DNA from: Nocardia sp. MH4
GTDB taxonomy: Bacteria; Actinomycetota; Actinomycetes; Mycobacteriales; Mycobacteriaceae
Assembly (NCBI RefSeq): GCF_019266065.1
Contig: NZ_LPNR01000086.1
Span: forward strand, 1 to 61,860
Length of the DNA stretch: 61,860 nt
Reading direction: 5' to 3'
Made by a program: the position numbers and the translations under genes. The notes under the pieces were generated by a model. The model ran no database searches. It was not told the origin of the DNA and was given only the letters and a program-made list of their open reading frames with translations. This document shows, piece after piece, positions 45,552 through 54,596 of this stretch (positions within the stretch are counted from its first letter, which is position 1; every line of letters starts with the position of its first letter).

Positions 45552-46409
45552 CTACTTCCGGATCAGCTTGGCGACTGTGCCGAGGGAGAGTTTGGGGGCT
45601 TCCTCCTCGACCACCGCGGTCGGGTCGACGACCTTGGTGTGGGGGAGGGCGGCTTCGGGGTCGGCGAAGGGGGCGTAGGTCTTGTCGCCGAGGAGGGTGG
45701 ACAGGAGGTAGCCGGTGAGGAGGGCTCGGGTGGTCTTCTCGGTCTTGTGTTCGTAGCGGCCCGCGCCGAGGGCGGCGAAGAGGCGGCGGCCCTCGATGAT
45801 GCCGTTGTGGGAGGCGCCGTCGATGGTGCGCAGGAGGGAGGGGCCGGCCCAGGCGGTGGCGAGAGCGCGGGCGTTGGAGTTGACCGAGTCGAGGTCGGTG
45901 GCGCCGGCCAGGATCAGGCCGGGCGTGTCGATATCGGGGGCGATGTTCTCCGCGGCCGGGGAGGTGGGGGCGGGGAACAGGGCGGCGACGGCGGCGACGC
46001 GGCGCTGGGCGGCCGCGATGACGGCCGCGCCAGCGCCCATGCCGTGGCCCGCCAAGGCGAGGCGGTCGGGGTGGACGCTGATGGTGCCGTCACCGAGGCG
46101 CACCTTGCTGACGATGTCGAGCGTGGTGAGCAGGTCGGTGCCGAGGTCCAGGTGTGACGGGATCGGGCCGCGTTCGGTGTCGGGCGCGGCGACGACGAAG
46201 CCCCACGAGGCGACGTGCTCGAGCAGGCTCTTGTAGTTCTCGGCGCTGGTCAGCCAGCCGTGCGCGAACGCGACGGCGGGCAGGCTCAGCCCGGATTCGG
46301 GGGTGTACACCACACCCGGCTGGCCCGCGATGCCCAGATTTCCGCGCAACACCCGGTGGGGGCCACGCGCGGACAGGGTGCTCAGGAGCGACTTCACAGA
46401 CACCGACAC
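45552..46409 (-). CDS. Alpha/beta hydrolase-fold protein lacking the nucleophile Ser
   Basis: 285 residues of dienelactone-hydrolase or lipase type. The nucleophile elbow reads AGHGMGAG, with Gly where Ser is expected in GHSMG. An Asp (GATDLDS) and a His (GASHNG) at the other triad positions remain. The oxyanion region FAHGWL is present. It may be inactive or use another residue. It is divergent from glmS with only 36 bases between. The GTG start is uncertain. Confidence 0.78.
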   Translation of the reverse strand: MSVSVKSLLSTLSARGPHRVLRGNLGIAGQPGVVYTPESGLSLPAVAFAHGWLTSAENYKSLLEHVASWGFVVAAPDTERGPIPSHLDLGTDLLTTLDIVSKVRLGDGTISVHPDRLALAGHGMGAGAAVIAAAQRRVAAVAALFPAPTSPAAENIAPDIDTPGLILAGATDLDSVNSNARALATAWAGPSLLRTIDGASHNGIIEGRRLFAALGAGRYEHKTEKTTRALLTGYLLSTLLGDKTYAPFADPEAALPHTKVVDPTAVVEEEAPKLSLGTVAKLIRK

Positions 46410-46431
46410 GGCGAGAAGGGTATCCGATCAG

Positions 46432-46437
46432 TAGGGT
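46432..46437 (+). promoter_or_regulatory. Possible -10 box (TAGGGT) for glmS
   Basis: TAGGGT fits TAnnnT and ends eight bases before the glmS ATG in a 36-bp divergent gap. A GGTGGGGG stretch overlaps it and could instead serve as ribosome site. No -35 box is clear. Confidence 0.3.
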
Positions 46438-46445
46438 GGGGGACC

Positions 46446-48326
46446 ATGTGCGGAATCGTGGGCTACGTCGGGTACCGGGACGCGCTCGGCGTTGTCGTCG
46501 ACGCGTTGCGACGCATGGAGTATCGCGGATACGACTCCGCGGGCGTCGCGATTCTCGACGGAAACGGGTCGATCGCGGTCGAACGCAAGGCGGGCAAGCT
46601 GGCCAATCTGGAGGCCGAGCTGGCCGAAGCCGGGGCCGAGCGGTTCGCGGGCACCAGCGGCATGGGCCACACCCGGTGGGCGACGCACGGCGCGCCGACC
46701 GACCGCAACGCGCATCCGCACCGGGACGCCTCCGGCAAGCTCGCCGTGGTCCACAACGGCATCATCGAGAACTTCGCACCGCTGCGCCGCGAGTTGGAGA
46801 ACGCGGGCATCGAGCTGCTCAGCGACACCGACACCGAGGTCGCGGTGCACCTGGTGGCGCGCGCCTACGCCGAGGGCCCCACCGCGGGCGATTTCACCGC
46901 GAGCGCGCTGGCCGTCCTGCAGCGCCTCGAGGGCGCGTTCACGCTGGTCTTCACCCATGCCGATCACCCGGGCACGATTGTTGCCGCCCGGCAGTCGACG
47001 CCGCTGGTCGTCGGGGTCGGGCAGGGCGAGATGTTCATCGCCTCCGATGTCACCGCGTTCATCGAGCACACCCGCGAGGCGGTCGAGCTCGGGCAGAACC
47101 AGGCCGTGGTGATCACCGCCGACAGCTACACCGTCACCGACTTCGCCGGCAACACCGAGGGCGTGACGACCAGGCCGTTCACCATCGACTGGGATCTGGC
47201 CGCCGCCGAGAAGGGCGGCCACGACTACTTCATGCTCAAGGAGATCGAGGAGCAGCCGACCGCGGTCGCCGACACCCTGATCGGGCATTTCGTCGTCGAC
47301 GAGAACGGCGGCCGGATCGTCTTGGACGAGCAGCGCCTCGCCGATCAGGAACTGCGTGAGTTCGACAAGGTGTTCGTCGTCGCGTGTGGCAGCTCCTACC
47401 ACGCGGGCCTGCTGGCCAAGTACGCGATCGAGCACTGGACCCGGGTGCCGGTGGAGGTCGAGCTGGCCAGTGAGTTCCGCTATCGCGACCCGGTCCTGGA
47501 CCGGTCGACGCTGGTGGTGGCGATCTCGCAGTCCGGCGAGACGGCCGACACGCTCGAGGCGGTGCGCCACGCCAAGGAGCAGAAGGCGCGCGTGCTCGCC
47601 ATCTGCAACACCAACGGCGCGCAGATCCCGCGCGAGTCGGACGCGGTGATCTACACCAGGACCGGGCCGGAGATCGGTGTCGCCTCGACCAAGGCGTTCC
47701 TGGCGCAGGTGGCGGCCAACTACCTGGTCGGCCTGGCCCTGGCGCAGGCCCGTGGCGTGAAGTACCCCGACGAGGTCGCTCGCGAGTTCGCCGAGCTCGA
47801 GGCCATGCCGAAGCTGATCGCGCGGGTGCTCGAGACCGGTGCGCAGGTGCGGGCCATCGCGCGCGAACTGGCGCACGTGCCGACGGTGCTGTTCCTCGGC
47901 CGCCACGTCGGGTACCCGGTGGCGCTGGAGGGCGCGCTCAAGCTCAAGGAACTCGCGTACATGCACGCCGAGGGCTTCGCCGCCGGTGAGCTCAAGCACG
48001 GACCGATCGCGCTGATCGAGGACGGTCTGCCGGTCATCGTGGTGATGCCCTCGCCCAAGGGGCGCCCGGTGCTGCACTCGAAGCTGCTGAGCAATATCCG
48101 TGAGATCCAGGCGCGCGGCGCCCGGACCATCGTGATCGCCGAGGAGGGCGACGACACGGTGCGGCCGTTCGCCGACGACCTGATCGAGATCCCGGCCGCG
48201 CCGACGCTGTACCAGCCGCTGCTGTCGACGGTGCCGCTGCAGATCTTCGCCGCCGAGGTGGCGCAGGCGCGTGGCTACGACGTGGACAAGCCGCGCAACC
48301 TGGCCAAGTCGGTCACCGTCGAATAG
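46446..48326 (+). CDS. glmS: Glutamine-fructose-6-phosphate aminotransferase
   Basis: 626 residues. Met is followed directly by the catalytic Cys (MCGIVGYVGYRDA), the start of the glutaminase domain; two SIS sugar-isomerase domains follow (CGSSYHAG; SQSGETADT; SSLxxx-like later) and the C-terminus ends in PRNLAKSVTVE, the conserved tail that closes the active site. It makes glucosamine-6-phosphate, the substrate of GlmM encoded upstream. No ribozyme is present. The gene end is followed by repeat elements and a converging cupredoxin gene. Confidence 0.98.
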   Translation: MCGIVGYVGYRDALGVVVDALRRMEYRGYDSAGVAILDGNGSIAVERKAGKLANLEAELAEAGAERFAGTSGMGHTRWATHGAPTDRNAHPHRDASGKLAVVHNGIIENFAPLRRELENAGIELLSDTDTEVAVHLVARAYAEGPTAGDFTASALAVLQRLEGAFTLVFTHADHPGTIVAARQSTPLVVGVGQGEMFIASDVTAFIEHTREAVELGQNQAVVITADSYTVTDFAGNTEGVTTRPFTIDWDLAAAEKGGHDYFMLKEIEEQPTAVADTLIGHFVVDENGGRIVLDEQRLADQELREFDKVFVVACGSSYHAGLLAKYAIEHWTRVPVEVELASEFRYRDPVLDRSTLVVAISQSGETADTLEAVRHAKEQKARVLAICNTNGAQIPRESDAVIYTRTGPEIGVASTKAFLAQVAANYLVGLALAQARGVKYPDEVAREFAELEAMPKLIARVLETGAQVRAIARELAHVPTVLFLGRHVGYPVALEGALKLKELAYMHAEGFAAGELKHGPIALIEDGLPVIVVMPSPKGRPVLHSKLLSNIREIQARGARTIVIAEEGDDTVRPFADDLIEIPAAPTLYQPLLSTVPLQIFAAEVAQARGYDVDKPRNLAKSVTVE

Positions 48327-48371
48327 ATCGACTCCGCCCAACTCCGTCCCCGCCCGCCCCGACCTCGGGGA

Positions 48372-48413
48372 AGGGCAGGCCGGCGAAGTCGACCTGAGCG
48401 CACCAGCGCTCCG
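48372..48413. repeat. Short decayed relative of the two-hairpin element
   Basis: This stretch has the GGGCAGGCC start of hairpin 1 and then, without hairpin 2, a tail like GAGCGC-CCAGCGCTCC. It looks like a deletion derivative just upstream of copy 2, within the 254-bp gap after glmS. Confidence 0.55.
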
Positions 48414-48451
48414 ACAACTCGGCCCCGCACGCCCGACCCTTGGGGAGGGCA

Positions 48452-48581
48452 GGCCGACGCAGTCGGCCGTCGGCGGCCGTCCCGCCGGTCAGGCGCCGTG
48501 GCGCAAGCGACGAAGGAGCAAGCCACGGCGCCTGACCGGCGGGATACAAGGGGCCGCCGACCTCGAGCGCGCCAGCGCTCC
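48452..48581. repeat. Two-hairpin element, copy 2
   Basis: Hairpin 1 has 7-bp arms at 48452-48458 and 48462-48468 with a GCA loop. Hairpin 2 has outer 10-bp arms (48469-48478 and 48552-48561) and perfect inner 22-bp arms (48481-48502 and 48522-48543) with a 19-base loop. The tail ends at the cupredoxin stop codon. Differences from copy 1 at 23065-23192 are paired on both arms. Confidence 0.9.
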
Positions 48582-49006
48582 TAAGACACCGTGATGGTCC
48601 CGCGCATGTCCGGGTGCAGACTGCACAGGTAGCGGTAGGTGCCGGGCTGGGTGAAGGTGTAGGACCATTCGCCCTTGTCGATGATCGGGCTGTTGATGCC
48701 CATCGCCTTGTCGCCGATGCCCTGCACGTTGTGCGGGGCCTTGTCGGAGAACTTCCAGGTGACGGTCTCGCCGACCTTGATGGTGGCGTCGGCGGGGGAG
48801 TACTTCATCCCGGAGACGTCGACCGTGAGGTTGGTCGGCTTGTGCTCGGTCTGGGTGGTCGTGGTGGTGACCGGACGCGGCTTGCGGGTAGTGGTGGAGG
48901 CGGCGTTCCCGGAGTCGCCGGAACAACCGGCGATCAACAGGGTGGCGGCCACGACGAATCCGGCGACAACCCGGGTGGATGCGGCGCGGTGACGAACCAT
49001 CGACAT
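48581..49006 (-). CDS. Cupredoxin-domain lipoprotein
   Basis: 141 residues: signal peptide with lipobox IAGC (Cys 28), a Thr-rich spacer, and one plastocyanin-like domain from about residue 58. Copper ligands are visible as His 92 (APHNV), Cys 128, His 131 and Met 134 (CSLHPDM), a type 1 copper site. It should carry electrons or bind copper outside the membrane. It converges on glmS across the repeat region and is divergent from nnr over 69 bp. Confidence 0.88.
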   Translation of the reverse strand: MSMVRHRAASTRVVAGFVVAATLLIAGCSGDSGNAASTTTRKPRPVTTTTTQTEHKPTNLTVDVSGMKYSPADATIKVGETVTWKFSDKAPHNVQGIGDKAMGINSPIIDKGEWSYTFTQPGTYRYLCSLHPDMRGTITVS

Positions 49007-49075
49007 GGGTCTGGAGCGTAGTCTGCGAACGATCGCGGACCTGTCGTGGGCCGCGCGGGCGGCCGGGAGGCGACG

Positions 49076-50515
49076 ATGACGGATCGGCGTGGCTACTTCA
49101 CCGCCGACCAGGTCAGGGCGGCCGAGGCGGAGCTGTTCACCCGCGTGCCCGCGGGGATGCCGATGCGCCGGGCCGCGTACGGGCTGGCCAACGTGGTGGC
49201 CGATGAATTGCGTTCCTGGACCGGCGGTGTCGCGGGCCGGGCGGTGGGGCTGCTGGTCGGGTCGGGCGACAACGGTGGCGACGCGCTGTGGGCGGGGTCG
49301 ATGCTGGCGCGCCGCGGGGTGGCGGTGCGCGCGGTGCTGCTGAGTCCCGAACGCGCGCATCCGGCGGGGTTGGCGGCGCTGCGGAAGGCGGGCGGGCGGG
49401 TGGTCGACCGGCTCGACGCGGTGGATCTGGTGATCGACGGGATCGTGGGGATCTCCGGTCGGGGACCGTTGCGCCCGGCGGCCGCGGAACTGGTGGCGGC
49501 CGTGGACGTTCCGATCGTCGCGGTCGATCTGCCCAGCGGCGTTGACGTGGACACCGGCGCGGTGGACGGTCCCGCGGTCCGCGCCGAGGTGACGGTGGCG
49601 TTCGGGGCCTACAAGCCGGTGCACGCGCTGGCCGCGCCGTATTGCGGACGAATCGTGCTGGTGCCGATCGGTTTGCGGCTGCCCGAACCCGACCTCGCCC
49701 AGCTCGCGGCCGCGGCGATCGGAGCGGACTGGCCGATCCCCGGCGCGACGGACGACAAGTACAGCCAGGGCGTGGTGGGGGTGTGCGCGGGCAGCGCGAA
49801 GTATCCGGGAGCCGGGGTGCTGAGCACCGGCGCGGCGGTGGCGGCGACCTCGGGCCTGGTGCGCTACGTCGGCGACGACACCGAGGTGCTGGAGAAGTTC
49901 CCCGAAGTCATTGCCAGCCACACGATCTCGGGCACGGGGCGGGTCCAGGCGTGGGTGTTCGGTCCCGGCGCGGGGACCGACCTCGCGGCCAGGGACCGGC
50001 TCGCGCAGGTGCTGGCCACCGAGCTGCCGGTGCTCGTCGACGCCGACGGGCTCACCCTGCTCGCCGCCGAACCCGCCCTGGTGCGGGGCCGCACCGCACC
50101 GACGGTGCTGACGCCGCACGCGGGTGAGTTCGCCCGGCTCACCGGTGCCGAACCCGGTCCGGATCGGGTGGAGGCGGTGCGCGCGCTCGCCGACGAGTGG
50201 CAGGTGACCGTGCTGCTGAAGGGCCGCGCGACGATCATCGCGACGCCGGGGGAGCCGACGCTGGTCAGCGATGCCGGTGGTTCGTGGGCCGCGACGGCGG
50301 GCTCGGGTGACGTGCTGTCCGGACTGCTCGGCGCGCTGTTGGCGGCGGGTCGCCCGCCCGCGTGGTCGGCCGCGGCCGCCGCTCGCGTGCACGCCTTGGC
50401 CGCCAACCTCGCCGCATACGACGGCGAGCCGGCGGCCGCGCCGATCTCCGCCTCGCCGCTGTTGCGGCACATCCGCCCGGCTATCCGCGTGCTGCGGGAA
50501 CTCGCGGGCGAATGA
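49076..50515 (+). CDS. nnr: Bifunctional NAD(P)H-hydrate repair enzyme
   Basis: 479 residues. The N-terminal half is the epimerase (NnrE: GSGDNGGDALWAG, then DLPSGVD), the C-terminal half the ADP- or ATP-dependent dehydratase (NnrD: LTPHAGEF, AATAGSGDVLSG). It repairs hydrated NADH and NADPH. It corresponds in position to Rv3433c. The ATG follows GGGAGGCGACG. Confidence 0.95.
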   Translation: MTDRRGYFTADQVRAAEAELFTRVPAGMPMRRAAYGLANVVADELRSWTGGVAGRAVGLLVGSGDNGGDALWAGSMLARRGVAVRAVLLSPERAHPAGLAALRKAGGRVVDRLDAVDLVIDGIVGISGRGPLRPAAAELVAAVDVPIVAVDLPSGVDVDTGAVDGPAVRAEVTVAFGAYKPVHALAAPYCGRIVLVPIGLRLPEPDLAQLAAAAIGADWPIPGATDDKYSQGVVGVCAGSAKYPGAGVLSTGAAVAATSGLVRYVGDDTEVLEKFPEVIASHTISGTGRVQAWVFGPGAGTDLAARDRLAQVLATELPVLVDADGLTLLAAEPALVRGRTAPTVLTPHAGEFARLTGAEPGPDRVEAVRALADEWQVTVLLKGRATIIATPGEPTLVSDAGGSWAATAGSGDVLSGLLGALLAAGRPPAWSAAAAARVHALAANLAAYDGEPAAAPISASPLLRHIRPAIRVLRELAGE

Positions 50516-50659
50516 CCACACGACCCAGGCGAGAATTCCGAGACGACCGCGAACCTGCCCCCTCGCGTGTGGACGGGGAGTGCGCGTGGTCGGCCGCCGC
50601 GGGGTGAGGTAGGCAGCCCAGCTGCCACGAATCCGGCGGGTCCTGGCAGGATCGAAGCC

Positions 50660-51787
50660 GTGAATGCGCAAGTGGAGACTGTCATCGACCTGGATGCCAT
50701 CGCCCACAACGTGCGTGTGCTGCGCGAGTTCGCGCAGGGCGCCGGGGTGATGGCGGTGGTCAAGGCCGACGGCTACAACCACGGCGCGGTCGAGGTCGGC
50801 CGCACGGCGCTGGCGGCGGGAGCCACCGAGCTGGGGGTCACGACCGTCGCCGAGGCGCTGGCCCTGCGCGCCGCCGGGATCACCGCGCCGATCCTGTGCT
50901 GGCTCAACACCATCGATGCCGATTTCGGCGCCGCGATCGCGGCCGATGTCGAGATCGGGGTGTCCTCGCTCACGCAGTTGCGGGCCGTCGAGCGGGCCGC
51001 GCGCGCGAGCGGCCGGACCGCCACCGTGACGCTCAAGGTCGACACCGGCTTGAACCGCAACGGGGTCTCGGTCGCCGAGTATCCGCAGGTTCTGCGGGCA
51101 CTGCGCGTCCTCGTCGACGAGCAGGTCGTTCGGTTCCGGGCGATCTTCTCCCACCTCGCGCACTCCGACGAACCGGAGCATCCGATGCTCGACCGGCAGC
51201 GGGAACGCTTCGTGGAGGCGATCGCGCAGGCCAAGGAGCAGGGGCTGGAACCCGAGCAGGTGCACCTGGCCAACTCCGCGGCCACGCTGACCCGCCCCGA
51301 CCTGCACTTCGACGTGGTGCGCCCGGGCATCGCGGTGTACGGGCTGTCGCCGATCCCGGAGCTCGGCGACTTCGGGCTGCGGCCCGCGATGACGTTGCAA
51401 GCCGAGGTCACCCTGGTGAAGCGGGTGGCCGCGGGGGAGGGCGTGTCCTACGGGCACCGCTGGATCGCGCCGCGCGACACGACGGTCGCGCTGGTGCCCG
51501 CCGGGTACGCCGACGGTGTATTCCGCTCGCTGAGTGGGCGTTTCGAGGTGTGGCTGGGCGGGTCCCGGCACCGTAATGTCGGGCGGGTGTGCATGGACCA
51601 GTTCATGGTCGACCTCGGCGACAACCCGGGCGGCGTGCGGGAGGGTGATCGGGCGGTGCTCTTCGGCGGCGGCGCCGGGCATCCGCACGCGCTCGACTGG
51701 GCCAGGCTGCTCGACACCATCGACTACGAGGTGGTCTGCTCGCCGCGCGGCCGGGCCGTGCGCCGCTACGTGGGGACCGGCCGATGA
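50660..51787 (+). CDS. alr: Alanine racemase
   Basis: 375 residues from GTG. The PLP lysine is in [10 protein letters not shown] (Lys 35), the second-subunit tyrosine in GVSYGHRW, and the CMDQFMVD block is present. It makes D-alanine for peptidoglycan. The stop overlaps the following hydrolase gene by four bases. A 144-bp gap to nnr may hold its promoter. Confidence 0.97.
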   Translation: MNAQVETVIDLDAIAHNVRVLREFAQGAGVMAVVKADGYNHGAVEVGRTALAAGATELGVTTVAEALALRAAGITAPILCWLNTIDADFGAAIAADVEIGVSSLTQLRAVERAARASGRTATVTLKVDTGLNRNGVSVAEYPQVLRALRVLVDEQVVRFRAIFSHLAHSDEPEHPMLDRQRERFVEAIAQAKEQGLEPEQVHLANSAATLTRPDLHFDVVRPGIAVYGLSPIPELGDFGLRPAMTLQAEVTLVKRVAAGEGVSYGHRWIAPRDTTVALVPAGYADGVFRSLSGRFEVWLGGSRHRNVGRVCMDQFMVDLGDNPGGVREGDRAVLFGGGAGHPHALDWARLLDTIDYEVVCSPRGRAVRRYVGTGR

Positions 51788-52860
51788 CGCGGGGCAGGGT
51801 GATCCTGCGCGGCGGCCTGGCGACCGCGAGCCTGCTCGGCGCGCTCGCCGTCGCGCACACGCTGCGCCGGATCGGCGCGCGCGTGCTGTGGCCCGCCGAA
51901 CGCGACGAGTACCGCGACGAGAACTTCGCCCTGATCGACGAGGACGAGCCGGGGTCGGTGATCGCCGACGACGGTGTGTCGCTGGCCACCCGCACCTACG
52001 GTGACGAGTCCGCCGAGGTGACCGTCGTGTTCGTGCACGGCTTCTGCAACAGCATGGAGTCCTTCCACTTCCAGCGCCGCGATCTCGCGCGCGCCTGGGG
52101 TCCGCGGGTCCGGATGGTCTTCTTCGACCAGCGCGGGCACGGCCGCTCCGGCACGCCGAGCACCGAGAGCTGCACCGTCGCCCAGCTCGGCCACGATGTC
52201 GCCGCCGTGCTGCGCGAGTGCGCGCCGACCGGGCCGGTGGTGCTGGTGGGCCATTCGCTCGGCGGGATGGCCGTGCTCGCGGCCGCGGCGCAGTTTCCCG
52301 AACTCTTCGCGGCGCGGGTGCGCGCGGTCGGCCTGTTCTGCACCGCCGCCGCCGAGGTGACCGCGACCGGGCTGCCGCAGCTGCTGCGGCATCCGGCCAT
52401 CGACGGATTCCGGATGGCGGTGCGTACCGCGCCCGCCGTCGTCCAGGTGAGCCGGACCGCGAGCAAGCAGCTGGTGACGCCGATCCTGCACGTCAGCTCG
52501 TTCCACGGTCCGGTGAGCCCGACGCTGTCGCGATTCACCACGATGATGATCGACCGCACCCCGGTCGCGACCATCGAGAAGTTCCTGAAAGCGATTGAGT
52601 TGCACGATGAGTCGGCGGCGCTGCCGGTGCTGGCCGAGATGCCGGTGCTGGTCCTGGGCGGCGCGCACGACATGGTGATCCCGTTCCGCAATTCGCGCGC
52701 GCTGGCCGCGGCGCTGCCCGGCAGCGAGCTGGTGCGGGTGCGCGAGGCCGCGCACATGCCGCACCTGCAGTACCCCGAGGTGACGCTGGACGCGCTCGAT
52801 CGGCTGCTGGCCGCCGCCGGCTTCGGCGACGCGCGGAGTGGGGAGGCCGTCGGTGGCTGA
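51784..52860 (+). CDS. Alpha/beta hydrolase
   Basis: 358 residues with an N-terminal hydrophobic stretch (about residues 10-28) that may anchor it. Catalytic elements: HGFCNSM near the oxyanion hole, GHSLGGM (Ser), GGAHDMVIP (Asp) and AAHMPHL (His). It is coupled to alr by ATGA and to tsaE by an eight-base overlap, so it is part of the alr-tsaE-tsaB-rimI-tsaD run. The substrate is unknown. Confidence 0.9.
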   Translation: MTRGRVILRGGLATASLLGALAVAHTLRRIGARVLWPAERDEYRDENFALIDEDEPGSVIADDGVSLATRTYGDESAEVTVVFVHGFCNSMESFHFQRRDLARAWGPRVRMVFFDQRGHGRSGTPSTESCTVAQLGHDVAAVLRECAPTGPVVLVGHSLGGMAVLAAAAQFPELFAARVRAVGLFCTAAAEVTATGLPQLLRHPAIDGFRMAVRTAPAVVQVSRTASKQLVTPILHVSSFHGPVSPTLSRFTTMMIDRTPVATIEKFLKAIELHDESAALPVLAEMPVLVLGGAHDMVIPFRNSRALAAALPGSELVRVREAAHMPHLQYPEVTLDALDRLLAAAGFGDARSGEAVGG

Positions 52861-53308
52861 GCCACAGCAGCGTGTCCTCGCCACGGTCGAGGACACCGAG
52901 GCGTTCGGCCGGGAGCTGGCCGCGACCCTGCGCGCCGGCGACCTGGTGGTGCTCGACGGTCCGCTCGGCGCCGGAAAAACGGCGCTGACCAGGGGAATCG
53001 CGGCGGGTCTCGGCGTGGCTGGCCGGGTCAGCTCGCCGACCTTCATCATCGCGCGGGCGCACAAGGCGGGGCAGCGGCCCGACGGCACGCCCGGCGTCGC
53101 GCTGGTGCACGTGGACGCCTACCGCCTCGCGGGCGACCTGGACGAACTCGACGCTCTCGACCTCGACACCGACTTACATCACGCCGTCGTGGTGGTGGAG
53201 TGGGGCAAGGGTGTCGTCGAACACCTCACCGAGCGGCATCTGCGGGTGCAACTCGCCCGGGAACCGGAATCCGATGTGCGCACGGCCATCTGGGAGTGGA
53301 TCGAATAA
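52853..53308 (+). CDS. tsaE: tRNA t6A synthesis ATPase TsaE
   Basis: 151 residues from a GTG that overlaps the hydrolase gene. It has the P-loop GPLGAGKTAL, the SSPTFII switch and the HVDAYRL box of TsaE. It works with TsaB and TsaD, both encoded just downstream, to make threonylcarbamoyladenosine in ANN-decoding tRNAs. Confidence 0.96.
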   Translation: MAEPQQRVLATVEDTEAFGRELAATLRAGDLVVLDGPLGAGKTALTRGIAAGLGVAGRVSSPTFIIARAHKAGQRPDGTPGVALVHVDAYRLAGDLDELDALDLDTDLHHAVVVVEWGKGVVEHLTERHLRVQLAREPESDVRTAIWEWIE

Positions 53309-53373
53309 CCCGTGGATCGGCGGGCACCGGTGCGCGCCGGGCGCGGAAACCACCCGGTATTGTTGAGACAATC

Positions 53374-54072
53374 ATGCTCGTACTAGCAGTCGACACCGCG
53401 ACACCCGCCGTTACAGCGGGATTGGTGCATCTGTCACCTGCCGCCGACGCGGACGCCCGGCCCGCCGTGGCGACGCTCGCTGCCCGCGTGAAGGTCGACG
53501 CCCGCGCCCACGCCGAAGTGCTCACCCCGCAGATCCTGGAATGCCTCACCGAGGCCGGGGTGCGCCGCGACGAGCTCGACGCGCTCGTCGTCGGGATCGG
53601 GCCGGGCCCGTTCACCGGGCTGCGCGTCGGGATGGCCACCGCCGCCGCCTTCGGTGACGCGCTGGGGCTGCCCGTGTACGGGGTGTGCAGCCTCGATGCC
53701 ATCGCCGCCGAGGCCGAGGCCACGGGCGAGCAGCGCGACATCGGCGAACTGCTGGTGGTGACCGACGCGCGCAGGCGCGAGGTCTACTGGGCCCGCTACC
53801 TGAACGGGACGCGCAGCGCCGGACCCGAGGTGTGCAAGCCCGCCGAGGTCCCGCTCGGCGACGCCGCCGCGATCGCGGGCTCGGCCGCCCACGTCGACTA
53901 CTTCGATCTGCCGGTGCTGCCGAGCGAGACGCCCTCGCCCGCCGGGCTGGTGACCGTCGCCGCGGCCGAGCTGCTGGCCGGTACCGCGCCCGAGCCGCTG
54001 GTCCCGCTGTACCTGCGCAGGCCCGACGCCGTGGAGAACAGCTTCCGCACCCTCGACCGGACCGGGGCGTGA
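53374..54072 (+). CDS. tsaB: tRNA t6A synthesis protein TsaB
   Basis: 232 residues from [17 protein letters not shown] strand, [20 protein letters not shown] block, and no metal-site His pair, as expected of TsaB versus TsaD. It forms the TsaBD core. A TATTGT box ends ten bases before the ATG and no ribosome site is obvious. It overlaps rimI by four bases. Confidence 0.95.
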   Translation: MLVLAVDTATPAVTAGLVHLSPAADADARPAVATLAARVKVDARAHAEVLTPQILECLTEAGVRRDELDALVVGIGPGPFTGLRVGMATAAAFGDALGLPVYGVCSLDAIAAEAEATGEQRDIGELLVVTDARRREVYWARYLNGTRSAGPEVCKPAEVPLGDAAAIAGSAAHVDYFDLPVLPSETPSPAGLVTVAAAELLAGTAPEPLVPLYLRRPDAVENSFRTLDRTGA

Positions 54073-54596
54073 GCGCCGTGTCCGACTACCGGATCGCACC
54101 GATGACGGTGCACGACATCGACCGCTGCGTCGAGCTCGAGCACCTGCTGTTCCCCGAGGACGACCCCTGGCAGGCGGTGTCGTTCCGGTCCGAGCTGGCC
54201 GGCGCGCACAACCGCTACATCACCGCCCGCGACGCGAACGGCGCGATGGTCGGGTACGCGGGCATCGCGCTGCTCGGCGACGCCGCGCATCCCGAAGCCG
54301 AGGTGCACACCATCGGCGTCGATCCGGACTGTCATCGCGGCGGCATCGGCACGCTGCTGCTGGAGGCGTTGCTGGCCACCGCCGCCGAACGTGGCGGCCC
54401 GGTGTTCCTCGAGGTCCGCACCGACAACGCGCCCGCGATCGCGCTCTACGCCAAGCACGGTTTCCACATCATCGGGCTGCGCAAGAACTACTACCACCCC
54501 AGCGGCGCCGACGCGTACACGATGCGCAGGCCCGAACTCACCGTGGCGGCCGACGAATGGGCCGCGCGCGGCAGGCAGGACGAGGTGCTGTCGTGA
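54069..54596 (+). CDS. rimI: Ribosomal-protein-alanine N-acetyltransferase RimI
   Basis: 175 residues from GTG. A GNAT fold with the acetyl-CoA loop (HRGGIGTLL) and [32 protein letters not shown] end, shown here only in outline. RimI acetylates the N-terminus of S18 and, in mycobacteria, further proteins. It overlaps tsaB and tsaD by four bases on each side. Confidence 0.94.
   Translation: MSAVSDYRIAPMTVHDIDRCVELEHLLFPEDDPWQAVSFRSELAGAHNRYITARDANGAMVGYAGIALLGDAAHPEAEVHTIGVDPDCHRGGIGTLLLEALLATAAERGGPVFLEVRTDNAPAIALYAKHGFHIIGLRKNYYHPSGADAYTMRRPELTVAADEWAARGRQDEVLS

Noticed and set aside
46410..46445. glmS ribozyme or riboswitch
   Set aside because: Only 36 bases separate the divergent genes, too short for the ribozyme, which is not expected in actinobacteria.
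46428..48341. 637-codon minus-strand ORF opposite glmS
   Set aside because: It is the antisense frame of a certain housekeeping gene and has no domain of its own.
48327..48580. Small protein-coding gene in the repeat region after glmS
   Set aside because: Open frames exist on both strands, but they follow the repeat sequence and recur in the 23-kb copy as part of hairpins, not as a conserved protein.
48581..51688. 1035-codon minus-strand ORF
   Set aside because: Only its last 141 codons are a real gene (the cupredoxin). The rest is antisense to nnr and alr.
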